Source: Minisyncoccota bacterium (GTDB lineage: Bacteria > Patescibacteriota > Microgenomatia > UBA1400 > PJMF01). From it: a stretch of 53,065 nucleotides of DNA. The notes under the pieces were generated by a model. That model was given only the letters and a program-made list of their open reading frames with translations, was not told where the DNA came from and did no database searches. Of the stretch, positions 8,221 to 13,466 are shown one piece after another. The stretch lies in the NCBI GenBank assembly GCA_029881675.1, contig JAOUMD010000004.1, positions 1 to 53,065 of the forward strand. The letters are read 5' to 3'. Every line of letters begins with the position of its first letter. Position 1 is the stretch's first letter. Position numbers and translations under genes: made by a program.

Positions 8221-8613
8221 TTATTTAAGTTCAACTGTACAACCAGCTTCTTCGAGGTCTTTCTTAGCAGCATTTGCAGCTTCTTTTTCAGCACCTTCAA
8301 GAACAGTTTTAGGAGCAGCTTCAACAAAAGCTTTAGCTTCACCTAAACCTAATTCTGGTTTGAGTTTTCTAACAGCTTTAATAGCTGCGATCTTGTTAGT
8401 TCCGCCTTCTTTTAAGATGACGTCGAATTCAGATTGTTCTTCTACAGCAGCAGCTTCGCCTGCAGGAGCAGCCATAGCAACTGGAGCAGCAGCGCTTACA
8501 CCAAATTCATCTTCTAATGCTTTGACTAAGTCAGCAACTTCCATTAAAGAAAGTTTCTTGATCTCGTCAACGAGTTTTTGCAGGTTATCTGCGAGTTTTT
8601 TGTCTTCAGACAT
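8221..8613 (-). CDS. rplL: Ribosomal protein bL12 (L7/L12)
   Basis: A 130-aa stalk protein of the large subunit that recruits translational GTPases. The N-terminal dimerisation region (residues 1-35) is followed by an Ala-rich hinge (about 38-58, [16 protein letters not shown]) and the C-terminal domain with [36 protein letters not shown] and the terminal [10 protein letters not shown]. Length is near the family norm. The start has an AAAGGAT Shine-Dalgarno upstream, as expected for the second gene of an operon. It is cotranscribed with rplJ (25-nt gap) and ends at the terminator at 8161-8190. In the ribosome, multiple copies dock on L10. Confidence 0.97.
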   Translation of the reverse strand: MSEDKKLADNLQKLVDEIKKLSLMEVADLVKALEDEFGVSAAAPVAMAAPAGEAAAVEEQSEFDVILKEGGTNKIAAIKAVRKLKPELGLGEAKAFVEAAPKTVLEGAEKEAANAAKKDLEEAGCTVELK

Positions 8614-8638
8614 ATTTTTATCCTTTCAGATTTTATAA

Positions 8639-9142
8639 TTATTTTTTATCACTAATAGCTTGTAATGCATAAACAAGGCTTCTTGGGACTGCACTAAGAA
8701 CGTTAGCCATTCCGTAAGCAGGACCTTGAATTCTTGAGATAAGAATAGAGATAAGTTGATCTTTGCTTGGAAGTTTGCTTAGAGCTTCAACTTCTGCAAC
8801 AGAGAGGACCTTATCATCCATAACTCCTTGTTTAATTTCGAGTCTATCGTTGTCCTTATGGAAAGCGAATAGAGCTTTAACAGCAGCGACAGCATCATTA
8901 TTTGAGAAAACTAAAGCACTCATACCCTTGAGGGAATCAGAAACTTTACCTTTACCAATAGCAATGTCCATCAAGGTGTTTTTTGTGACTAAGATTTCTC
9001 CGCCAGCTTCTTTGATAGAAGTACGAAGTTTTACTTGGTCACTACCAGATGTACCTGAGTAGTCGATAACGACAGCAGACTTAGCATTTTTTAGCTTGTC
9101 TTGAATCAGGGCCACTTGGGCTTGATTGTGTGTATTTGGCAT
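8639..9142 (-). CDS. rplJ: Ribosomal protein uL10
   Basis: A 167-aa protein that anchors the L7/L12 stalk on 23S rRNA. Conserved features are an N-terminal RNA-binding domain ([27 protein letters not shown]), the [19 protein letters not shown] segment, and a C-terminal helix that binds L12 dimers. I chose the ATG at 9142 (MPNTHNQ); a longer in-frame start at 9172 has no ribosome site and intrudes into the leader. The gene is first in the rplJ-rplL operon and follows an L10-type structured leader (9180-9287), so it is probably autoregulated by the L10-L12 complex. It is split from rplK-rplA by thrS and unrelated genes, unlike the classic cluster. Confidence 0.95.
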   Translation of the reverse strand: MPNTHNQAQVALIQDKLKNAKSAVVIDYSGTSGSDQVKLRTSIKEAGGEILVTKNTLMDIAIGKGKVSDSLKGMSALVFSNNDAVAAVKALFAFHKDNDRLEIKQGVMDDKVLSVAEVEALSKLPSKDQLISILISRIQGPAYGMANVLSAVPRSLVYALQAISDKK

Positions 9143-9179
9143 GACTTTTACTTTTTTATAATTAATTAACAAAATAAAT

Positions 9180-9287
9180 TTGTCTTAAAAAGTGTGTGTA
9201 AGTACTGAGGAAAAGGGTAAACGTAGAGAAATCTAGTTTATGAAGTAATCCTCGGCGCGACTTACTTTGCACGCTGTCTTAAGACAA
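9180..9287 (-). ncRNA. L10-type autoregulatory leader of rplJ
   Basis: The minus-strand 5' UTR of rplJ begins with TTGTCTTA (9287-9280), which pairs perfectly with TAAGACAA (9187-9180) to close a leader of about 108 nt. Inside, GTAAGT can pair with ACTTAC next to a CCGAGG/CCTCAG region, resembling the kink-turn-bearing L10 leader of other bacteria. The predicted start point, 7 nt after the extended -10, falls at the first base of the closing stem. Autoregulation by L10(L12)4 is inferred from position and fold, not shown. Confidence 0.7.
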
Positions 9288-9292
9288 GTGAA

Positions 9293-9301
9293 ATTATAAC
9301 A
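9293..9301 (-). promoter_or_regulatory. Extended -10 promoter of rplJ-rplL
   Basis: The minus strand reads TGTTATAAT (9301-9293), matching TGnTATAAT perfectly, with no clear -35. The start falls at about 9286, where the L10 leader begins. Confidence 0.75.
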
Positions 9302-9391
9302 TAATGTTTTAGAAAGGGTAGTAGAGGGAATTTGGGTGGATGATAGGGAGGTTAAAGATTTATTGGTTATCATAACTTAACCCTATAACTA

Positions 9392-9400
9392 TGATATAAT
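9392..9400 (+). promoter_or_regulatory. Extended -10 promoter of the UMP-kinase-like gene
   Basis: TGATATAAT at 9392-9400 is a perfect extended -10 without a recognisable -35. The start near 9407 leaves a 5' UTR of about 54 nt containing a hairpin and a strong Shine-Dalgarno. Confidence 0.75.
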
Positions 9401-9432
9401 TTCAGACTGTTCTTTAAGTTTTAATCCATAAG

Positions 9433-9454
9433 TTGAGCAAAGCTCAAAGGAGGT
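9433..9454 (+). promoter_or_regulatory. Leader hairpin directly joined to a strong Shine-Dalgarno
   Basis: TTGAGC (9433-9438), loop AAA and GCTCAA (9442-9447) form a 6-bp hairpin whose 3' strand touches AGGAGGT (9448-9454). The TTG start follows 6 nt later. The near-perfect Shine-Dalgarno decides this non-ATG start. The hairpin may shape access to the site. Confidence 0.7.
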
Positions 9455-9460
9455 ACAACC

Positions 9461-10210
9461 TTGGTTAAAAAAGCCTTGGTTCTGAAGTTTGGTGGCTCTG
9501 CCACTGTGGGAGATAATGGGTTAAATCCAGACTATATAGAGTGTTTCTTATTTGCTCTAAGTCTTTATTTAACATCAATGTATGAAAAGGCTGTTTTCAT
9601 TGTTGGTGGAGGACCACCTGCTCGAAAGGCTTTAAAAGAGCATGGAGAGATTGCTGGTCCATCAATTGCTCTAGAGTTGACAAGGAAACATGCTCGTCAG
9701 CTTGGTCAGGAGATATGTAGAATCGGTATGCCAGTTTGTGGCACAGTCCCAACAACTTTTTTGGAACTCCGTCAAGCTATCACCGATACAGATTTCGGAG
9801 TAGCGGTAGGAGGATTAGAGTTGGGTCAGACTACAGATGCTATCGCCATGTCAGCAGCAGGGATTCTGACAAACAGTGGTTATGAAGTGTCATTAGTTGT
9901 TCTTTCAAACATCGAGGCAATCTATAATATGCCACCTGAGATGGTTCAGGCTAGGGCAATAAAGCAGGCATCTTTAGATTGGTTTCTTGAAGAAAGGATC
10001 TTGCTTAATGATCCAAGCCTCTTCAAGGATGGAATGAATGTCCCTCTTGATCCGATTGCAACAGGTCGGTATCAAGTATTTGCTCAAAAGGTACCGTTGT
10101 ACTTCACAAAAGCAGATAACATCGCTGGAGTGAGACAGTTCCTTTCTGGTGAAAGTCCAGATAGCGGAACACTGATTGCTGATGGGGTAGAACCATGTTT
10201 TTACTTTTGA
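9461..10210 (+). CDS. UMP kinase-like protein (amino-acid kinase family)
   Basis: A 249-aa amino-acid-kinase-fold protein closest to uridylate kinase (PyrH), which phosphorylates UMP to UDP in the cytoplasm. Motifs: LKFGGSA at the N-terminus (phosphate loop), IVGGGPPARKA near residue 48, ITDTDFG then GGLELGQTTDAIA near 118-130 (acceptor site), SNIEAIY near 149, PLDPIATGRYQ near 192, and SGTLI close to the C-terminus. The pattern resembles archaeal-type UMP kinases more than E. coli PyrH. Translation starts at TTG, justified by a perfect Shine-Dalgarno 6 nt upstream. It is monocistronic, between an extended -10 promoter and a terminator at 10236. Another amino-acid kinase cannot be excluded, but the acceptor motif favours UMP kinase. 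Confidence 0.82.
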   Translation: MVKKALVLKFGGSATVGDNGLNPDYIECFLFALSLYLTSMYEKAVFIVGGGPPARKALKEHGEIAGPSIALELTRKHARQLGQEICRIGMPVCGTVPTTFLELRQAITDTDFGVAVGGLELGQTTDAIAMSAAGILTNSGYEVSLVVLSNIEAIYNMPPEMVQARAIKQASLDWFLEERILLNDPSLFKDGMNVPLDPIATGRYQVFAQKVPLYFTKADNIAGVRQFLSGESPDSGTLIADGVEPCFYF

Positions 10211-10235
10211 AGAGTCAGCAGAACAGATATACAAG

Positions 10236-10267
10236 AATGATCAGTGTCGAAACTGGTCATTTTTTTT
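10236..10267 (+). terminator. Intrinsic terminator
   Basis: AATGATCAGT (10236-10245) pairs with ACTGGTCATT (10252-10261, one G-T wobble), followed by an uninterrupted T run to 10267. It ends the UMP-kinase-like transcript. Confidence 0.9.
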
Positions 10268-10288
10268 GTTTATTGAGCTAAATAGTGG

Positions 10289-10804
10289 TTAAAACCACCC
10301 TGGGAGGTAATCCCAATACTTGAGTAATAGTATTGTAAGGCTAATAGATATCACCACTACAGATTGGTGTGTAATTTGCATTAAGATATATCCCTTTTGT
10401 TGTGATATTTCCCCAAGGAATGGTTTAAATGATTTAAGGTGTCCCTCTAAATTATGGGGGTGGTGTTTTGGCCTGTGGAACTGTTGTAAGAAGAAGTAAA
10501 GAGCTTCCCCAGAAGAACGAACTGACCAGAATATTCCAATCAGCAATAAACCAACTCTTAAGTCATGACTTATCCAAGTAATGATGACAAAGATTAAATG
10601 GAGAAGACTAAAGACTAATAAGTCCTCCCAGACAAAAGCTCCAATAAAACTAGCCCATTGATAGACGAACTCTAAACTATCTTTGCTGTTATAAACCTTA
10701 CTCCAAGAAACAAGAAAATAGAGAACAAAGATTAAACCAAGAGAAAAAAGTATAAATGACATAACCTCGGGCAGGTTAGCTGATAACTTAAGTGATTGTA
10801 TCAC
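10289..10804 (-). CDS. Hypothetical multi-pass membrane protein
   Basis: A 171-aa protein I do not recognise. It has about four hydrophobic segments: near residues 14-34, 52-80 (two close helices around a WEDLLVF turn), 83-94 and 145-160. A His-rich loop (FHRPKHHPHNLEGH, about 108-121) could bind metal, but that is speculative. The first codon is GTG at 10804; an ATG at 10762 is an alternative start, supported by a TGATACAAT extended -10-like motif that overlaps the GTG. The gene is divergent from the FAD/NAD reductase, and a functional link to that redox protein is possible but unproven. Confidence 0.7.
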   Translation of the reverse strand: MIQSLKLSANLPEVMSFILFSLGLIFVLYFLVSWSKVYNSKDSLEFVYQWASFIGAFVWEDLLVFSLLHLIFVIITWISHDLRVGLLLIGIFWSVRSSGEALYFFLQQFHRPKHHPHNLEGHLKSFKPFLGEISQQKGYILMQITHQSVVVISISLTILLLKYWDYLPGWF

Positions 10805-10883
10805 CTGATATTTGCTTGAATTTAATAGAGATGAGATGATAAGGTATCAGAATATTCACAGTATCTAATTAGTCTACATCTCT

Positions 10884-11594
10884 ATGGGAAACAAATTACA
10901 AAATACAGCTACTCTAGTTAATAGAGTTGTTCATAATGAAAAATATATCCAATGTACTTTTGAGTTAGAGGAGTCATTTTCTCAAAGACCACAAGCAGGT
11001 CAATATGTTTCATTCAGACTTGGAGAAAGAAAAGAAATCCGTTCATACTCAATTTGTAGTATGCCTTCAGACTCTAAAAGCTTTGATTTGATGGTTGATG
11101 TTACCCCACAAGGGATTGGGACAACTTTCCTCCAAAATGCTGAAATTGGTACCCAGGTAGAGCTCTTAGGTCCATTGGGAAGGTTTGTATTGAGTGAAGG
11201 AATAGAGAACAAGAAAGTATTCTTAATTGGCACAGGATCAGGCGTAGCTCCTCTTAGAGCAATGGTACTGGATTTACTTAGGAATAGAAAAACAACTCAG
11301 CAAGTTACTCTAATGTGGGGAGAGAGATTCTCTCAGAATCTAATTTGGCAAGATGAGATGAAAGAATTAGAGAGTAAATTCCCAAACTTTAAATTTATCC
11401 CAGTAATATCAAGACCAGCAGAGACTGATCAATGTGCAAAGGGTAGAGTAACTGGTTGTATTGATCCAATGCATTTAACAGAGAATACCGAGTATTACCT
11501 CTGTGGAGGTAAAGCAATGATTGAAGAGACTATGGAGATACTTCAGAAGAAATGGGTAGATAGGTCAGTGATCTTCCATGAGAAGTTTGATTAA
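10884..11594 (+). CDS. FAD/NAD(P)-binding oxidoreductase (ferredoxin-NADP reductase-like)
   Basis: A 236-aa flavoprotein reductase. The N-terminal FAD barrel ends with RSYSICS (about residues 53-59), the flavin-binding RxYS motif. The C-terminal Rossmann domain has LIGTGSGVAPLRAM (about 113-126) for NAD(P)H and YYLCGGKAMIEE (about 203-214), the usual C-terminal reductase signature. No 2Fe-2S domain follows, so the electron partner is a separate protein. Such enzymes move electrons between NAD(P)H and ferredoxin, flavodoxin or an oxygenase. The start ATG at 10884 is consistent with the barrel beginning. The gene is divergent from a multi-pass membrane protein and nearly abuts the convergent unknown gene at 11601. 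Confidence 0.88.
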   Translation: MGNKLQNTATLVNRVVHNEKYIQCTFELEESFSQRPQAGQYVSFRLGERKEIRSYSICSMPSDSKSFDLMVDVTPQGIGTTFLQNAEIGTQVELLGPLGRFVLSEGIENKKVFLIGTGSGVAPLRAMVLDLLRNRKTTQQVTLMWGERFSQNLIWQDEMKELESKFPNFKFIPVISRPAETDQCAKGRVTGCIDPMHLTENTEYYLCGGKAMIEETMEILQKKWVDRSVIFHEKFD

Positions 11595-11600
11595 TTGGTC

Positions 11601-12371
11601 TTAGTCAAATAGTTTGTCTGTATTAATACGAATGGAACCAGTACCTTCACAAGGCATTCCTCTCTCAAATTTTTCAGATTGGAGTTCTTCGTCATAATCT
11701 ATAATTGCATCAATCATATAATCTAAAAAGTCTTCTAAAGATCCACTAAATTGCCAATTATTGTTTTCTCCGGTTTCTGCTCTAAAGTCAGAATTCCAAA
11801 CTCTCTTTTTTGGTAATTGAAATTCAACTAAGTATTTATCATTATTTGCATCAGAATCATCTTTAATAAGTCGAATTCTAAATCTGACATACCTTCTATT
11901 TTCGAGCTCTTCCCATTCTCCCATCAGGTCAGTAAAAAGCCCACCTCTTTTTGCCATGTCATTCATCGTTTTAACATATTCAGAATGATCTGATGGCTCT
12001 GTGTAACCATCCCATTCTTCCCATGGGTATAGTAAAACAAACTTTAATTCAATCGATAATTCTTCCAAATTTTCTTCAATAATTAAACTAGAATCATATT
12101 GTCCCTCGATATCACCATTCTTTTTCTTTTTACCCACCTTATCCCAAAAAGTTCTAATAGCTTGACGTAAATTTAAATCTTCGGAAATTTTTAATAGTTC
12201 TGCCCACTCTGGTCTTAGTCTCAATTCTTCGTCTCTGAATGATTCTTCTTGCTTATCTTCAGCTGTAATCATTTGTGATATGACAGCATCAGCACTACGT
12301 TGTAATGATCTCTCATCAATTTCTAATTTAAGTCTTTGTTCAAAAGTTAAGTGTTCTTTATTGTTAGGCAT
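11601..12371 (-). CDS. Hypothetical acidic protein with a terminator hairpin in its 5' UTR
   Basis: A 256-aa soluble, strongly acidic protein with no family I recognise. The first half is predicted helical (EERLKLEIDERSLQ-like stretches), the second half holds strands rich in aromatic residues (YVRFRIRLI, YLVEFQLPKKRVW). I start it at the ATG at 12371 because a longer frame to 12398 lies within a hairpin. Its promoter is an extended -10 at 12434-12442, giving a leader of about 56 nt that contains a hairpin plus eight T just before the start codon. Expression may therefore be controlled by conditional termination. There is no Shine-Dalgarno. It nearly abuts the convergent reductase gene. Confidence 0.7.
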   Translation of the reverse strand: MPNNKEHLTFEQRLKLEIDERSLQRSADAVISQMITAEDKQEESFRDEELRLRPEWAELLKISEDLNLRQAIRTFWDKVGKKKKNGDIEGQYDSSLIIEENLEELSIELKFVLLYPWEEWDGYTEPSDHSEYVKTMNDMAKRGGLFTDLMGEWEELENRRYVRFRIRLIKDDSDANNDKYLVEFQLPKKRVWNSDFRAETGENNNWQFSGSLEDFLDYMIDAIIDYDEELQSEKFERGMPCEGTGSIRINTDKLFD

Positions 12372-12378
12372 ATTGTGT

Positions 12379-12409
12379 AAAAAAAATCCACTTTCCAATG
12401 GGCAAGTGG
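12379..12409 (-). terminator. Terminator-like hairpin in the leader of the 256-aa gene
   Basis: On the minus strand CCACTT (12409-12404) pairs with AAGTGG (12393-12388) and is followed by A and eight T, ending 7 nt before the start codon at 12371. It lies downstream of the promoter at 12434, so it would stop transcription before the gene unless antagonised. Alternatively it makes a small RNA of about 50 nt, or ends readthrough from tRNA-Ser. Confidence 0.65.
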
Positions 12410-12433
12410 TTTATAAATAAATTTCTGAAAATA

Positions 12434-12442
12434 ATTATAACA
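12434..12442 (-). promoter_or_regulatory. Extended -10 promoter of the 256-aa gene
   Basis: The minus strand reads TGTTATAAT (12442-12434), a perfect extended -10. The start falls near 12427, about 18 nt before the terminator-like hairpin. The remaining sequence up to tRNA-Ser shows nothing else. Confidence 0.65.
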
Positions 12443-12573
12443 TGTTCTTGTTAAATTATAGTTTTAAGCTTGTTTAATCAACCCTATGATCACCTATTTC
12501 TAATATTTATTTTCAAGTTCTTTAACCTCATTACTTAGTCTTTAAGTTAAAGTAATATTGATCTAAGTCTTTC

Positions 12574-12659
12574 TGGCGGAAGTGGAGGGATTCGAACCCA
12601 CGAAGCCCGAAGGCTCACGCTTTCCAAGCGTGTGCAATTGGCCACTATGCGACACTTCC
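12574..12659 (-). tRNA. tRNA-Ser (GGA anticodon)
   Basis: A class II tRNA. The acceptor GGAAGTG pairs with CACTTCC, the anticodon stem-loop CACGC-TTGGAAA-GCGTG gives anticodon GGA, the long variable arm is AGCC-TTCG-GGCT, and the T loop is TTCGAAT. The discriminator is G and the CCA tail is encoded (12576-12574). One T-stem pair is a T-T mismatch. It has its own extended -10 promoter at 12677-12685. Confidence 0.93.
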
Positions 12660-12676
12660 ATTGCTTTCAGACTTGA

Positions 12677-12685
12677 ATTATATCA
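12677..12685 (-). promoter_or_regulatory. Extended -10 promoter of tRNA-Ser
   Basis: TGATATAAT on the minus strand (12685-12677). The start near 12670 leaves 11 nt before the mature tRNA 5' end. Confidence 0.75.
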
Positions 12686-12760
12686 TCTATCATCTGTGTA
12701 GAATTACTGATATTTATTCCTACTCAAGCGGGGTATACATCCATTATGCATTGTGCATTA

Positions 12761-12769
12761 TGCTATACT
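12761..12769 (+). promoter_or_regulatory. Extended -10 promoter of the upstream leader
   Basis: TGCTATACT at 12761-12769 fits the extended -10 consensus. The start near 12776 is 4 nt before the ATG of a 25-codon leader ORF. Confidence 0.55.
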
Positions 12770-12779
12770 TATTTATTAA

Positions 12780-12857
12780 ATGAAAAATATTTATTTTACA
12801 CATCCAATGAAGAATACCTGTCTCCAAATTATTTGGGTCCAGCGGGGTGTGTCGTAA
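12780..12857 (+). CDS. Possible 25-aa leader peptide ahead of an attenuator
   Basis: An ATG almost at the predicted transcript start opens a 25-codon frame ending at TAA 12855-12857. Its sequence (starting MKNIYFTHPMKN and ending IIWVQRGVS) has no run of a single amino acid. The last codons overlap the first strand of the antiterminator (12842-12850), so a ribosome at the stop codon would mask it. An open frame of this length is not improbable by chance. The case rests on the fit of promoter, stop codon and hairpins. Confidence 0.45.
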   Translation: MKNIYFTHPMKNTCLQIIWVQRGVS

Positions 12858-12910
12858 CAAATATTTAAAAAAATAAAAACTACACCCCGCACAAAGAAGC
12901 GGGGTTTTTT
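12842..12910 (+). promoter_or_regulatory. Antiterminator/terminator pair (attenuator 1)
   Basis: Three strands compete. GCGGGGTGT (12842-12850) can pair with ACACCCCGC (12882-12890). Alternatively CCCCGC (12885-12890) pairs with GCGGGG (12899-12904), followed by TTTTTT (12905-12910), an intrinsic terminator. The two hairpins share a strand and exclude each other, as in ribosome-controlled attenuators. The 56-aa frame at 12939 is the first thing downstream. Confidence 0.65.
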
Positions 12911-12938
12911 AAATCCCTAACGGGGAAGAAAGGCAATC

Positions 12939-13109
12939 ATGGACGGTGTACAGCGAGTTCCATATAGCAGAAAAGCATTAGAAAACTTAGCAATGGCGCT
13001 TCGCGTCGATACTGCAGCTATTTGGTTCAATCCTACAACCAGCCGTGTTGATCTAAAAGAAACTAGGAGAGATGAAGATCTTGACGAGTTAATGGAAGCC
13101 GAGGAGTAA
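12939..13109 (+). CDS. Small hypothetical 56-aa protein
   Basis: A frame from ATG 12939 to TAA 13107-13109, too short for most gene finders. It begins MDGVQRVPYSRKALENLAMA and ends in an acidic tail (DEDLDELMEAEE). GAAGAAAGG precedes the start by about 5 nt. It sits between two attenuator-like structures, downstream of the first terminator and upstream of the thrS leader promoter. Composition, with a basic N-terminus and acidic C-terminus, looks protein-like. I do not recognise a family. It may be the gene controlled by the first attenuator. Confidence 0.5.
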   Translation: MDGVQRVPYSRKALENLAMALRVDTAAIWFNPTTSRVDLKETRRDEDLDELMEAEE

Positions 13110-13130
13110 ATAATTACTCTCGAGTAGACA

Positions 13131-13139
13131 TGATATAAT
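13131..13139 (+). promoter_or_regulatory. Extended -10 promoter of the thrS leader
   Basis: TGATATAAT at 13131-13139 is a perfect extended -10. The start near 13146 is one base from the ATG of the Thr leader peptide at 13147, so the leader is translated leaderlessly. Confidence 0.8.
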
Positions 13140-13146
13140 ATTCTCA

Positions 13147-13203
13147 ATGTTATTGAAGAAGTTTCTTTTACCAACCACTACCACCACAACGATGAAGCGT
13201 TAG
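13147..13203 (+). CDS. Threonine leader peptide of thrS
   Basis: An 18-codon frame, ATG 13147 to TAG 13201-13203, encoding MLLKKFLLPTTTTTTMKR. Six consecutive Thr codons (ACC ACT ACC ACC ACA ACG, 13174-13191) use all four Thr codons, as expected for sensing the whole threonyl-tRNA pool. The stop codon's last base is also the first base of the antiterminator strand at 13203. The ATG lies directly at the predicted transcript start. The next real gene downstream is threonyl-tRNA synthetase. Six Thr in a row by chance at this place is extremely unlikely, and thr-operon leader peptides of enteric bacteria are an established analogue. It most likely acts only by being translated, not as a functional peptide. 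Confidence 0.85.
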   Translation: MLLKKFLLPTTTTTTMKR

Positions 13204-13260
13204 GGAGGTTTAGTGTTTAAAAGAAAACGAGACCTCCCGAAAGGGGGGTCTTTTAGTTTT
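13203..13260 (+). promoter_or_regulatory. Thr attenuator: antiterminator and terminator hairpins of thrS
   Basis: Strand 2 (GACCTCCC, 13231-13238) can pair over 8 bp with strand 1 (GGGAGGTT, 13203-13210) or over 8 bp with strand 3 (GGGGGGTC, 13243-13250). Pairing 2-3 closes a GAAA loop and precedes TTTTAGTTTT, an intrinsic terminator. A ribosome halted at any of the six Thr codons leaves strand 1 free, so the antiterminator forms and thrS is read. A ribosome reaching the stop codon covers strand 1, so the terminator forms. The 200 nt from here to thrS show only a weak TATAGA (13431-13436) that could be a second promoter. Confidence 0.85.
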
Positions 13261-13466
13261 GGAGACCTTTTGGGCGCAAAAGTTAAAACACACGTGTAAT
13301 AAAACATTAATAAAAAGGAATAAATATAGTTTTAGAGTACAGAGTAGCGTCAATATAAAATGTTTAAAAACTATTCGGGTTTGGTTAAAATTCGGTTACA
13401 GAATAGGGCTTTTATAGGTTATGATTATTTTATAGAAAAGTACCTAAGAATATTAAGAAAAAAGTT

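Noticed and set aside
8059-8346. 95-aa plus-strand frame overlapping the rplL terminator and coding region
   Set aside because: It runs through the rplL terminator and antisense of rplL; its composition is a shadow of that gene.
9143-9172. Upstream start for rplJ
   Set aside because: The extra ten residues have no ribosome site and eat into the L10 leader. The family start is at 9142.
12917-13174. 85-aa minus-strand frame
   Set aside because: It is antisense to the 56-aa frame and to the Thr leader, and it would cross the promoter of the thrS leader.
13260-13466. T-box riboswitch ahead of thrS
   Set aside because: No T-box sequence or stem I architecture is visible; the Thr leader ORF explains the regulation.
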